DNA of 64,000 nt from Metellina segmentata (lineage: Eukaryota > Arthropoda > Arachnida > Araneae > Tetragnathidae): positions 1-64,000 of the forward strand of contig CANAIC010000116.1 in assembly GCA_947359465.1 (NCBI GenBank), written 5' to 3'. Shown here in pieces: positions 21,741-33,272 of this stretch. Position numbers and translations under genes: made by a program. The first letter of the stretch is position 1. Every line of letters begins with the position of its first letter. The notes under the pieces were generated by a model that saw nothing but the letters and a program-made list of their open reading frames with translations, searched no databases and was not told the origin of the DNA.

Positions 21741-22032
21741 ACGAGGGGGTTAGTTAATGTCGCACTGAAGCAACCCAATGTGCTATTGGTGACCGTCCGG
21801 TATCAGTACCCAAACAAAAGATCCAAGGACACCACTTAATTTTGAATGATGACGAGAACAACACCTGTGCTGGCATCCCAAACTTCCATGGTAACATTAT
21901 TGCATTTTGAGGCCATAACAGATTGAACATGCACTAGCCACCACATACACTACAGTCTTTGACTGGACTGAGCTTCAAACTCGCAACGCTTCTGATGTAT
22001 TGCTCCTACTTATTAAGGCTACCGTGGCCCAC
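21741..22032 (-). repeat. Old SINE copy, tRNA-Lys-type head
   Basis: Head at the right end (minus: GGGCCACGGTAGCC, then GTTGCGAGTTTGAAGC); 3' end TTAGTTAATGTCGCACTG at the left. Confidence 0.6.
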
Positions 22033-22039
22033 TATAAGA

Positions 22040-22435
22040 AAGTGGACAAATAGAACAGCTTATAAGAAAAAAGCGATTGATATTACAAACTTGTTTTATC
22101 CAGGTTGGGACAGTGATTAATTTTCACAGGTTGAATTAAATTTTCCATGAAAAAGTACAAACGTAAAGTTTAATTAACTCTCTTTTGTGGTTTATCTTTG
22201 CATCGATAACTACACTGTAGTTCCCCTGCTGCAAAAACCTAGAACTGTCACCAAATCTAGGGTTCCAAACAAATTGTCTATTAAAAAACAAATTGTCCTT
22301 TGCTTAGAACTGTCACAATTTCTGGGGAAAGGACAATTTAATTTTCCTACTTGATATTCATTCCCCTTCTTGGTCCAGTTAAAGACTTGTGTTCGCTGGG
22401 GCTGGTGCATGTTAAATCTATCGGGGCTTTAAATT
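22040..22435. other. Unassigned, with a small internal duplication
   Basis: AACAAATTGTC and AGAACTGTCAC each occur twice between 22220 and 22320. Otherwise nothing recognised. Confidence 0.35.
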
Positions 22436-22441
22436 TAGATA

Positions 22442-22742
22442 GGGGGTGCCAGCTCAGGTGGTGTCCTCTTCATCTGACCGTGGTTCAAAATGTCAATGCG
22501 TTGTCCTTGAGGCGTTGTCCTAGAGGCGGCTGGTGCACCTTAAATCTGTCGTGGCCGAAAGTCATCACGTTGGGTTGGCGTGGAAGTTTAGAGAGTGGGG
22601 TGCCAGCTCAGGTGTTGCTTCGTCATCTGACCGTGGTTCAAAATTACGAGGTGTTGTCCTCGGGTCTTTCCCTTAAGGGACTAATCCCGGACCGTCGTCA
22701 ATAGCCCGTTGTGTTGCTCTAGTACCACGTTAACTAAAATTA
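22442..22742 (+). repeat. Two partial SINE cores in tandem
   Basis: GGGTGCCAGCTCAGG with CTGACCGTGGTTCAAAAT occurs at about 22443-22491 and again at about 22599-22645, followed by the normal 3' end (CTAATCCCGGACCGTCGTC, TTAACTAAAATTACCATTAC). The second copy has GGCGGCTGGTGCACCTTAAA but lacks its tRNA head. Confidence 0.75.
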
Positions 22743-22796
22743 CCATTACTATATCACAATTTAACTAATTCACAATAAATTTGGTACACTTAATTT

Positions 22797-22847
22797 TTGA
22801 GGGTTGCGAGTTTGAATCCAACAAAAACCATCGTGTACAAAGTAAGG
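22797..22847 (+). repeat. tRNA-Lys-type SINE head fragment
   Basis: GGGTTGCGAGTTTGAATCCA followed by ACCATCGTGTACAAAG is the B-box end of the Lys-type head. It stops where the next SINE begins in the opposite orientation. Confidence 0.55.
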
Positions 22848-23167
22848 AGAGGTAATTTTAATTAACGTCGTACTAGAGCACCACAGCGGGCTATTGACGA
22901 CGGTCCGGGATCAGTCCCTTAAGGGAAAGAGCCGAGGACAACGCCTCATAATTTTGAACCATGGTCAGATGACAAAGCAACACCTGAGCTGGCACCCCAC
23001 TCTCCAAACTTCCACACCAACCCAACGTGAGGACTTTCGGCCACTACAGATTTTAGGTGCACCAGCCGCCTCTACACCATACGTTTACAAACATCCATGC
23101 CCGGACCCGGATTCGAACTAGGAACCTTCCGATTTAGAGGCTAACACCTTAACCACTATACCGGTTG
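22848..23167 (-). repeat. Near full-length SINE, tRNA-Glu-type head
   Basis: Head at the right (minus: CAACCGGTATAGTGGTTAAG, TAGTTCGAATCC), then the GGCGGCTGGTGCACC core, the CAGCTCAGGTGTTGC block and the 3' end near 22850. It serves as the best reference copy of this family here. Confidence 0.85.
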
Positions 23168-23174
23168 CATAATT

Positions 23175-23920
23175 TTTTGTGTTGAATGTTTTCGGCCGAC
23201 CAATCGTAAATGGTCTACTTTGGAAAGGGCATGCCTACCTTTTCAGAGCCTTTGGTATCATGCGGTGCCTCAGTAAGCTTGAGGCGTGAGAAAAACGTTT
23301 TGTTAAAAATTTCAGGATGTCGATCGAATGAGCCAATTGAAATTTCATTTTCAATCGCAGACCCTTCATCGGATTATTTAGTGTGTCGAATTCGAGGCCG
23401 GTATCTTTTCCATTCCTGTCTGTCAACGCGTTGAACACATTCTGATAGAGCTGAGTTTTTCTCGAGATAGAAGCCACGACAGAATTAAGGTGCGCCCAAG
23501 ATATGTTTTCCCCCCATGTCAAGCGATTGTTGATTCTATCCAACACGTCCCATATTCCTGTCAAGCGATTCTTGTCAAACGATTGGCGTGAAACTAAACA
23601 TTTCTTCAAAGGTCATTCTGCCTTGAAATGATTTCAGTGGGACTCCACCAGGAAGAATGAATCATGTGAATACCATCATGAACAGAACGTAAACGTATGA
23701 AGGTGTTTGGCTGTTCACCATTGTGAAACCCTCACATGATTGATAGGATTCATGCGTCTCTACAGATTTAACGTACACCAGTCCCCTACTAGGGGTTGTG
23801 AATGACCCCATGCACTCCAATCATCATCCTTGCTTTGAAATGTTGTGTAAAGCTAGCAATAAACATTCTAAGCCTGAATATAAAATCTGAATTGTTTCAA
23901 TGAGACATTTTCACATAGTT
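23175..23920. other. Unassigned stretch
   Basis: A 124-codon minus-strand frame (23235-23609) is unusually long for this AT-rich DNA, but I recognise no motif in it. A possible SINE scrap (ACAGATTTAACGTACACCAG) lies near 23762. Confidence 0.35.
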
Positions 23921-23925
23921 TGAGC

Positions 23926-24236
23926 TGACCAACCGGATCTAGATCGGAAGGTTCCTGGTTCGAATCCGAGTTCGGGCATGGATGTTTGTAAGTGTATGGT
24001 GTAGAGGCGGCTGGTGCACCTTAAATCTGTCGTGGCCGAAAGTCCTCATGTTGGGTTGGCGTGGAAGTTTGGAGAGTGGGGTGCCAGCTCAGGTGTTGCT
24101 TCGTCATCTGACCGTGGTTCAAAATTACGAGGTGTTGTCCTCGGATCTTTTCCTTAAGGGACTGATCCCGGACCGTCGTCAATAGCCCGTTGTGTTGCTC
24201 TAGTACGACGTTAACTAAAATTACCATTACCATCAA
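23926..24236 (+). repeat. SINE copy, tRNA-Glu-type head
   Basis: CAACCGGATCTAGATCGG shows a deletion within the head, followed by an intact B box GGTTCGAATCC, the full core and a TTACCATTACC 3' end. Confidence 0.85.
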
Positions 24237-24569
24237 AACACTTGGAGAGTTGATGCAGTGTGCCAGTAAACCACAATCACAGTATCAAAAACCATAAGCA
24301 CCGCGACAAATTATAAACAAAAATAAATACAATACTAAAAAATCTTTACCTACACACTGAACAGTATAGTTGTTGAGTTGCATTTAAATATAAGCTGCCT
24401 CAATGATACCCAATATACGAGGATCGTTCGGAAAGTAATGCCAGTTTGAGTGTGGACAGTGGCAGGTGCACCGTTCCAGGTCTACCAGTTTTAGGGACTC
24501 GTCTGACAGTTGTCAACTGAATTACATCGTATTATAATGGTTTTTGTTGTTTTGATAAGCAAACATAAT

Positions 24570-24765
24570 ATCCAAGAAAATCAAGCATGCCGCCAAATGT
24601 GAAGCGAGATCTGTGATCCGATTTCTAAACGCAAAACATGTGCGAACAAGCAAAATGTATCGTGAAATCAAAGCAGTGTATGGTGATGTGATGATTGAAT
24701 CGTGTACGTCGTTGGTGCCAAAAGTTTGATGAGGGAAGAGAGAACGTCCATGATGAAAACCTTTT
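24570..24765 (+). pseudogene. Mariner transposase N-terminal fragment
   Basis: One frame reads EARSVIRFLNAKHVRTSKMY then REIKAVYGDVM, and the next frame RRWCQKFDEGRENVHDE. This is the mariner helix-turn-helix region and the WCQKFDEGR linker that precedes the catalytic domain. A single frame change joins them. The DD34D core is absent through internal deletion. Confidence 0.85.
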
Positions 24766-27119
24766 TGCAAGGTGGGGGTGCTACGCATGCCAAAATGACA
24801 ACCACAAAAGCTTACAGACGTTACTGCATATCTCTATGGACTGGCGGTAGAGGCAATACCTCCTAGAGATAAGAAAGCCAAACCACTGTTTTGTGACGTC
24901 AGAAAAATTAGGCGATGCAAAACATCATTGTTGAGCGTTTGTTTATCAGCAAGTTCCGACTTCATTCAACGAATTATTTAGTTATTGGATTTTTTCAGCT
25001 TAAAGTAGCATAATGAAATGAAATTGAAAGCAGGGGAAGAAATATATAGATATACAATTTATAATTGTGGGAAACAATAAAATATGACAAAGCAACGTTC
25101 AGAAGGTTAAAATATAAACAGTAATGTTTGCGATGCTTCATTGAATATCTGGAAAGTTACGGGAGGAAATAAATGCGACCCAGTGAAATTAAGAGTTTAA
25201 ATTAATTATGGATACAAAATCAAATTGACAGTTTAAATTATATTTAATAGGCAATGATTAAAAAATTCTGAGACATCTGTGGGAAAAATAAATTTCGAAG
25301 AATACCCATCATCCTTGATAAATGCAGCCATATAAATATATTTTTAATTTAGATTAATTTTCGGTTATTCATAAGAAAGGTTAAAATTTTCCAGGGCTAT
25401 TTTTGTTGGGTTCTAGGACCTGTTGATAAATTATTGTATCTACGTGTATAGCGACAATATGATACATTTTACACAAAGAAAAGCTAAATTATGATAGTAA
25501 CATTTAGTAAATCCATTATTCAAATGAGTTTGCTAAAAAAATAATTTCCTTGTTAATGGAATTTAAAAAATGACGAGTTTAGTATTAATGCTTTTTTTTA
25601 GGTAATTAAAAAACATAACTATAGAAGTTGATCAGATAATTTTTTTTGCAATTAGAAGCATTTGAAAACTATTTATATATAATTGGGAGGATGGATGCAT
25701 ATATCAGGTACCTCTAATGTCAATTGCATAATATTTTTTGACCAATACATCCATATAGTCCCTTTTATATTGTGTCAACTACTTAAAAAATATTTTGCTT
25801 TAACTTTTGAAAAAGGAGGCTGGAGAAGTAAATCCTGTATGCAAGAATTAAAGAACACCCATGATACATTAGGGTAATTCCATGCTGAAAAGTAAAAACT
25901 TGAAAAATAAAATAAGATATATTTTACATAATTTTGGGCTTAAAAAAGACTGGAGTTCTTTGGTTTTGATTCATCGTGATTGTATTTGATTTATTGTAAT
26001 GAAAATTTAGCTATTAGAATAAAATTTTGGAAAAATGAAATGTTACGTATGTTACTTAAATTTTTTTTAATTAAATTTAATTGATGAATGACAGTTTTAA
26101 AAAATTTGCATGACTACAATTATGAAAGGCTTTAGAATTAATGTATATACTTTTCAAACTATATCATGTTGAACAAAACAGAATTTTATTCAAATGTTCA
26201 TGAACCTTTTCTGTTATTCCTCTTTACTGTAACGCAAGTTATGACAGTAAATTTAATTCTGTGGACTTAAAAATATCAGCAAATTAATAACATTCTTATC
26301 AAAGTTTAGCTTTTTACTAGTTTGTTGAACAATTCAAGTAAATATTTTGTTTTCTATTATTTTTTGCTAATATATTTACACTTCAAGATCAGTATATTTG
26401 TCTAAATGTAAGTTACCGTGGAATTGCCCTATATACATATAACTTGACATGAAAATTCAATTCCAATAATGGATTCACTTTAAGCATATAGTGATTAGTA
26501 CATTATTATCATACATGAAATCATTGAGCTAACAAATTAATATATAATTATATCAACCAGTCATTTCCAATGTACCCTATTGATAACATATTGAATACTA
26601 TGGTAAGAAATTTATTTTAGAATTTCTAAAGTTCACTCACTGAAAGCAAAAAAATAATAGGACACTAGAAAAATAAATTTAATTATCTTTATTAAACATA
26701 AAATTATCATAGCATAAATAAGTAGCATAAAAATCAATACAATAAATTATTCATTTTAATGAATTTACATAGCATATCTGCCAACACCACATTGCAATAA
26801 AAAACATCCACAGTTACATTTAAATAATTAAATTTGTTAGAGTTTGAATTTTTCTATCTTTAGGAAATTTGTCATTTTGGGATTTTTAGGCCTTTTTTTA
26901 TCTTTAGCAGACAAAACTAGTACAAATCATTTATTCTTTTGCATCAGTTCTTCAAAAATATGTTTGTTGATTTTTTCAGAATTGACTTTTGTCGCAAGTT
27001 TCAACTGGCAGGAAAATTTCTGACGAGTTCAAAACATTTGACGTGATATTACATACAACATTTCTCTTATTTTGAAAGTCAACAATTTTCAAAGTCTGTG
27101 GATAATAACTTAGATACAA

Positions 27120-29079
27120 TTATGTAATTGCATATACTTTGGTAATTACATCATTAATTGGATACTTCAATCCACCTCGATCTAGATTTTTGATCAAAGC
27201 ATAACATGAACTTAATTCAAGTTCTCTATCAACAGATAATTGAGCTTTACAAGATAAACAATTGATGGTTTTTGAAAGAGAATGAACACAATAGCCAGCT
27301 ACAAACACAATAGCAAGAATAGTGTCATTCAAGTCAGAAATATCAGAGTTACAAACATTAATTTTACCCAAAAATTGAATTTATTCCCCCAAATTTTCAA
27401 CTTCAACTACATCTTTCACATCTGAAATACCAATATCAATTTCACCATTTTTTTTATAGCTTAACCATAATGGAAGAAGAGCTATAATTCTAATTTTTTT
27501 TCAGTTTTAAAGAATTCTGTCAAATTTATATTATACTGGGCACCTGCTAGCTGGCGATAACTGCCAAAACAGTCTTCTAATTAATCAGTTTGCAGTTAAT
27601 ATATACTAAAAATTTAACTCTTCTATACAATAAGTTGTTAGTTCTAATATTGCACGCGTTGTGTGATACAATGCTGTTTGTGTATCAGCATATTTTACAA
27701 TAGCATTTGATTCAATTTCATGAAGCTGTTTTAGTGTTAAGAGAGGCAGATTTTAATCTTTCTGTGATTTGTTCCGCATTCGATAAATTATTGTCCAATT
27801 GGTAAAACATTGGATAAAACATACACTGTCCACAATTTTTTTTGGTTTAGCCAATTATTTCTAATACATTTCAGTATGTGGACAGGTTCAATAATGGAAA
27901 ACAATGGTTTTGAAGGGTCAGCAGGATGATTATAACAAATACTCAATTTGGGTGGGGAAGCAAAAAAAGAAATAGCTTTGCGATTAATAGCATTATTGTC
28001 ACTGATGATGTACCCAACTTTAAAACCAAGATGTTCAAGACCTATAACAATTTTAAACAAGAAATCATAAAGAATGTTCAAAATAATTGTCTTAACGGGT
28101 AAAATGTGTATAACATCTTTATAACTAGATTTTATACTTTGCAGCATAAATACATAAGCAGAATTAGTTGCCTTCTCACAGTTATAGGATACCCCAATAA
28201 TATCACCACCCTTATAATCAAGAAAGGCTTTCAAATGAATTTCATCAATAAGTAATGATACATATTTGTCAGCATCATTTAAATGTAAAATCTTTTCCTA
28301 AGCATATAATAAAAAATTATTATCAAGTCCTTCAGTTTAGGGATCAACATTAAATTTTGAACAGTCTCTTTACTGTCAAAGGATGGGGTATAATTACAAA
28401 TCCACAAATTCTTAAAAATAGATACGCGTGTGGGGATATGGTAAAGATCAAACTGTTTAAAATTAAGAAATCAGAACTGTACCGATTTCGATTCTTGTAA
28501 TTTTCAGCAAGTGATAGCTGTTCAGCAACAAACCCAATAATAAGCTTTGACTTTCACTTGCGACACACTTTAATAAGTCTTTCAGTACATTCTGCGTTAA
28601 ACTAAACATATTTTTAACATTACTGTCTCCATTTGGAGCATTCAGGTTTGATGTTTCCAAAAGAATGGAATCTAAAGTATTGATGTTATTAATATGAAAG
28701 GAAAGTTTGTAATTTCCAATTTCAGAGATCATAACATTCTCTTTATAGGCTTTTATAAAACAATCTGAATCAACAACTACAGACAAGGATATCACTAGTG
28801 CTGACGTTGAGATAATAAGAAATAAAATGCCCTTTTCTTTTTTTAATACAGAATAGCAAGTTGGCACATTGATCATTTCAACACCTTCCAAATGCTGGGG
28901 ATCGCTGCCTTTTGAAGCCGAGGCTTACAAAGGCTAACATAAATTTTCCTTCCATTTTTTTCGTCGAACTCTTCTGCGACGTACCTGATGTCACTTGACA
29001 AAGTGAAGTTCAGAAACCTAAAATTATGTAATAATTTTAAAATAGAGTTCTTATTTAAATTTCTAACGCACAAACACAC
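27120..29079 (-). pseudogene. P-element/THAP9-like transposase, fragmented
   Basis: Minus-strand pieces in order: 28873-29079 ends RKIYVSLCKPRLQKAAIPSI, the closing end of a THAP domain (usual AVP(S/T)xF motif); 28463-28891 is less conserved; 27788-28234 reads LDYKGGDIIGVSYN, SAYVFMLQSIKSSYKDVIHI, ISDNNAINRKAISFF, HPADPSKPLFSI and VHILKCIRNNWLNQK, which are the RNase H-like core segments of THAP9/P transposases; 27120-27371 reads VAGYCVHSLSK and LIKNLDRGGLKYP, the C-terminal segment. The C2CH residues of the THAP finger were not found. Frames change between pieces. Dead. Confidence 0.9.
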
Positions 29080-29180
29080 ATAAATCGCACCCCGGCTAGA
29101 AAAGTGAAGTCAAAAAATTAAAATTTTGATGTTATGTTATTGAAAAATATGTATGAGGTGCCCTATATTACTATTAAATA

Positions 29181-29993
29181 CAGGGTGTCCTAAAAGTTCC
29201 TGTACTGATGATTCGTAAATTTACTATACAAAAACAACAGACTTCAAAACAATAATTTTTATGCTAATGGTAAAAAGCACTTTCAACCTAACGTAGAAAA
29301 AAACAATTTGAACTTACGTTTACAATAAATGTTCAAAATTTCCATCTTTTTCTTGGAGGCAAGACTGAAGTTTGCTCATATTTTTAGAAACACGTTTCAA
29401 GATGCTGAGTAATGACAATTTTCAGATTTCCTATTGTTTGGTGATTATCTTCATAAACTTTGTTCTTTAAATATCTCCACAGGAAAAAAATCAGGAATGT
29501 GCAGATTAGGGAACGAGATGACCAAAGGTTTATTGAGACGAGGTGATCGCCAAAAAATCTTGAAGCATGCTCATGGTTGTTTCAAAACATTTTGAATGGC
29601 AAGTTGCAACGTCTTGTTGGAACCAAGAGTCTCATTCATTCACTTCTAATAATGCAACAAATTGGTGAATAAGTTGATACAGGGTATCTTTACTTAGTAT
29701 TGCATCCTTTGGATATTTCTGTCGCCAAAAATCTTTACATCTTTCATGCGATTTATATTCTAAATAAGCCTCAAACAGGACAATTCTCTGAATGCATGAT
29801 AAATTTATCTTGCAACAAAGAACAAAATGACATGGAACTCTTTTATCGCACAACTTGAGTGCAAAGAAAATCAAACGATAAAAATTAAAGAGTCGATAAA
29901 ACAATATGCAGACGATAAAATTCAATAATTTAAAAAAAACACTGGCAATAAATTTTTTTAAAGTTGGAGTACAGGATCTTTTAGGACACCCTG
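29181..29993 (-). mobile_element. IS630/Tc1-mariner-type element inside the P element
   Basis: Ends CAGGGTGTCCTAAAAGTTCC and, read inward, CAGGGTGTCCTAAAAGATCC, each flanked by TA (29179-29180 and 29994-29995). 813 bp long, internally deleted. Confidence 0.92.
29310..29900 (-). pseudogene. IS630-type transposase, N- and C-terminal pieces
   Basis: The N-terminal frame reads IVLFEAYLEYKSHERCKDFW then RQKYPKDAILSKDTLYQLIH, the first HTH of the arthropod IS630/DUF4817-type transposases. A separate downstream frame on the same strand carries NNRKSENCH and a QEKDGNF-like end typical of the C-terminus. The catalytic middle is gone. It is related in type to, but not the same family as, the element at 4586. 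Confidence 0.7.
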
Positions 29994-31225
29994 TAGAATA
30001 TAATAGAAGTTACCACCATAAATACTTACCTAAAATTTAAAGAAAGCTTATACTATTTCAATGTTTTATAGTATCCTTTAAGTGATGTTTCTCAAATTCT
30101 GCAATTTTGAGCTGTGTCACTTTTCTTGCCAGGGTGCGATATGTCTATACAGAAATGCAGAGCTCCCCCAGACAGTTTCAGAAGGACGCAGAAGGATAAT
30201 TATGAATTATTACTCGACAAAATTTTCTCTTCTTCTATAATGCTTTTATTTTTTTTTTAAAGTAAAATTGCATTATTACTATTTTTGTTGATTGGCTACT
30301 GTCATAAACATGGAGTATTTTACAAAATTAATGCCTTACAAATGATCAAAACATGCATTTTACTCAATGAAAATTATTATTTTTCAACTCTTATCTCAAT
30401 ACTGTCTATGGATATTAAATTCATGTCACTCAACAGCAAACTTTCCAAGTTGATATTATGACATGGGAGAGGTTTAGGATATATAAACAAAATAATACTG
30501 TAATAGGCTTATTCATTATTTGTTCGAATTGTTTTTTAATCATAATTAAAGTCAATTAAGATGTTTTGCTGTATTGTTATCACTATTATTGATTTATACA
30601 TTTTAAACCGTAACTTTATATATACTCAATTATTTATCATTTACCATATCTTTATCATTTATAAGTCATGTATAAGTTTCAACCAAGTCTTTTTACTGCA
30701 TATATCCAATCCGGGTTCTTGCTGGCTTTTAACAAATTACGTTATAATTTTACTCAAAAACAAAAGTCACCACACAAAACTATCTTTATATTTTTTCAAT
30801 TCATGAGGTTTTCTATATGCTTCGATCATTATAAAACTACAGAATACAATGCCAACTTTAAAAAATATCTTCACTTACTTTAAAATTGTTAGTTAAGACA
30901 TAATCCTTCCTCGGAATTGCCGATATCTTTTTTCTTCCGAGCTCTGGATCAGATGGGAAGCTGAAGTCTTGAAACTTGGGATTTTTCATCATAGTTACCT
31001 CGTAGTTGAGGAACTGAACACTCAAAGATATATTAATACTGCCTTTGAGTTATTAAAAATATATAAAGTTAAAAACAATCCTTCCGCAATTTTCACCACA
31101 CAGTGTACGTAGATATTTCAGGCTTCTTCGTAACCAGTGTGCGTTCCTATCATCGCCTAATTTTTGTGACGTCACTACTTTCTAGTGACGTAGTGGTTCG
31201 GCTTTCTTATCTCTAGGAGGTATTG

Positions 31226-31310
31226 GTAGAGGAGTATGACGCTGGTATTCAAAAGCTTGTCACAAGGTACAACAAATGTTTAAATTGGCAAGGGGACTAT
31301 GTACAAAAGT
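31226..31310 (+). pseudogene. Mariner transposase C-terminal fragment
   Basis: Removing the P element and one target copy gives LAVEEYDAGIQKLVTRYNKC followed by LNWQGDYV, the conserved mariner C-terminus. The reading frame runs through the target site, which confirms that the P element landed in this gene. Confidence 0.88.
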
Positions 31311-31393
31311 AATATAAGGTATAAAAATGTAAAGTCAAGTGTTGTTGAAATTTTTTAATTTAAATGGGCATTACTTTCCGAATTACCGTTGTA

Positions 31394-31803
31394 ATTAAAC
31401 TTTCCATGCAGCAGTGCTTTAAAGGACATCCTTGGGTTTGCTAAAGTTCAAACGCAAAGCAGTGAAAATAACGTTAGTTTTTCTCTGTATTGTAGGTTTT
31501 CAAACATTCTCCATGGACAAAGAAGGGTTGAAGGTCACTGCAGTCACTGAAGTTTTTAATTAATAAGTTTGTTAATTGTAATTAATTAAGTTTGTAGAAT
31601 TTCTTGGGATTATACAATGCAGCATACACACGTGATTACAACACAGCATGCAATTAAAGGGCATAAGTAAAAGAGAATTTTAACAGTATTTACCCTACTG
31701 ATTCCTAAACCAATTTAACACAATTATAGATATGAGAAAGCTCTTGTTCCATATCTGATATTAAATTTTTTTTGTCTCTTTGCTGAACAGACTTGTTTAA
31801 AAC
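31394..31803. other. Unassigned stretch
   Basis: Nothing recognised. Confidence 0.4.
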
Positions 31804-32067
31804 CATGGGGTAGGTAGGCAGTTAATTAATGTCGGACTGAGCAATACAGGTGTGTTATTGACGACGGTCCAGGATCAATTCTAACTGAAAGCTGAGCTGG
31901 CAACCCACTCTAAACTTCCACACCACGCTTACATGAGGTCATTAAACACCACAACAGATTTAGCATGCACCAATTTTCACGAAGGTCTTTGGCTGGATCG
32001 AGTTTTGAATTTGCAAATCCTATGGTTGCTAAACCGTTGCTCTTTTAACTGGGCTACCGTGACACAC
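31804..32067 (-). repeat. Old SINE copy, tRNA-Lys-type head
   Basis: Minus-strand head: CACGGTAGCCCAGTTAAAAG, GAGCAACGG, with B-box remnant near 32010; 3' end TTAATTAATGTCGGACTG at 31823. Confidence 0.65.
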
Positions 32068-32528
32068 AGATATCTTGGAGATGTCCTTTTGACGACTAAG
32101 CTTGTCGTAAGAAATGGTCGCCACATGCAAAATCTTGCATAGTGATTGCGATTATTTGTTTCACGCACCTGAAATCACTGCATTGGCTTCCAACACTGAT
32201 CGATTAACATTGTTGGGATGTCAAATTCAGATATTTTCTGTACTCATTAATTATGTGTTTTCTTCCCTTTTTTTTTAATATCGACTATTTTTATGTTATT
32301 GATCATTTTCACATTTGTTAGTTTTCTGTAAATGGCAACATAAAAATATTAATTTAATTAAAAAGTTTTTTTTTTGTAAATACAATACAAAATAAATGGT
32401 TGTTCTAAAATGCGGATTTCAAAGCGTTATATATAAAATGAGAGATGCAGCCAACTAAGTGCCAAATACCTCACTAAAGATGCAATGGTGAGAATGCATT
32501 GTTTACTTCGAACCTGACCCCTAATTTA

Positions 32529-32833
32529 ATGGTAAGTTAATTAACGTCACACTGGAGCAATACAACGGGCTATTGGCGATGGTCCTTGATGAATCCTGAA
32601 TCCAAGGACAAAGCTTCGTAATTTGACCTACGTTGCGATGATGAGAGTAATATCTGAGCTGACATCCCACACTTCAAACTTCCACAACAAGCCAATGTGA
32701 TAACATTTGAGACCATGACATATCACATTTACTTGTCCCAATTTACACGATGCGCTTTGGCTGGACAGAGTTTCGTACTTGCAGCCCTCCGGTTGTTAAT
32801 TAGTTGCTCTTCCAACTGGGCTACAATGCCCCA
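32529..32833 (-). repeat. Old SINE copy, tRNA-Lys-type head
   Basis: Minus-strand head GGGCATTGTAGCCCAGTTGG followed by AAGAGCAACT is the clearest Lys-type A box in the window. Core and 3' end are diverged but collinear. Confidence 0.7.
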
Positions 32834-32839
32834 ATAACT

Positions 32840-33264
32840 TAATAAATACTCCAAAACCATGTAACTCAAATGCTAATTTGTCTGGCTAGAATGGTCTAGG
32901 AATGTTTGAGTATTTTCCTGGCGGTTGGTAATTTACCCATTTGATGGACAAATTAACTTTTTCAAATACTGAAGCAGATTTTTTCAGTAAGTGCTCAAAA
33001 TTGGAAATAGTTTGCTGTTTCAAACTTCAGCTGCATTCCTATATTTTTAGATGTAGGCTTTATACAACTGGTTCATGTTCTTCACTAAGTTCAGATATCG
33101 TTCTCATTGAGGGTTTTTGTGAATTTTTTGCAATATATATGGTATAAATATTTCCCAAACCTGTTTAAAACAGCACTATTTTTTGAAAATCTGACCAATT
33201 AGTTCCATTAAATTTAAATGATTGCCTTTTAACAGCAGTCATAAATGAAAAGGTTCCTCAAGAT
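32840..33264. other. Unassigned stretch
   Basis: Nothing recognised. Confidence 0.4.
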
Positions 33265-33272
33265 GTTTTCAA

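Larger units (their letters stand above)
24854..31225 (-). mobile_element. P element (THAP9-like), 6.4 kb
   Basis: Ends are CAATACCTCCTAGAGATAAG on both sides read inward, with similarity extending through about 65 bp to TGACGTCA-like and AAAAATTAGGCGATG sequence. The flanks carry GTAGAGG directly abutting both ends (24847-24853 and 31226-31232); P elements normally duplicate 8 bp, so one border base is ambiguous. It encodes a decayed minus-strand transposase at 27120-29079. The stretches 24920-27110 and 30000-31160 hold nothing else recognisable. Confidence 0.9.
24418..31391 (+). mobile_element. Mariner element split by a P element
   Basis: The left end CGAGGATCGTTCGGAAAGTA and the right end, read inward, CAACGGTAATTCGGAAAGTA share GTTCGGAAAGTAATGCC-like sequence and are both flanked by TA. 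Without the inserted P element and one target copy, about 595 bp remain: the N-terminal HTH region joined to the C-terminal end of a mariner transposase, so it was already internally deleted when hit. Confidence 0.9.

Noticed and set aside
22351..22704. 117-codon plus-strand frame, and similar frames at 23982-24185, 24021-24236 and 43944-44309
   Set aside because: All fall in SINE cores and match each other as repeats, not as genes.
23235..23609. 124-codon minus-strand frame
   Set aside because: No recognisable motif and no gene context; kept only as an unassigned stretch.
30561..30883. Overlapping plus-strand frames rich in Ile, Tyr and Phe
   Set aside because: Composition is what AT-rich DNA gives by chance; they lie in the non-coding arm of the P element.
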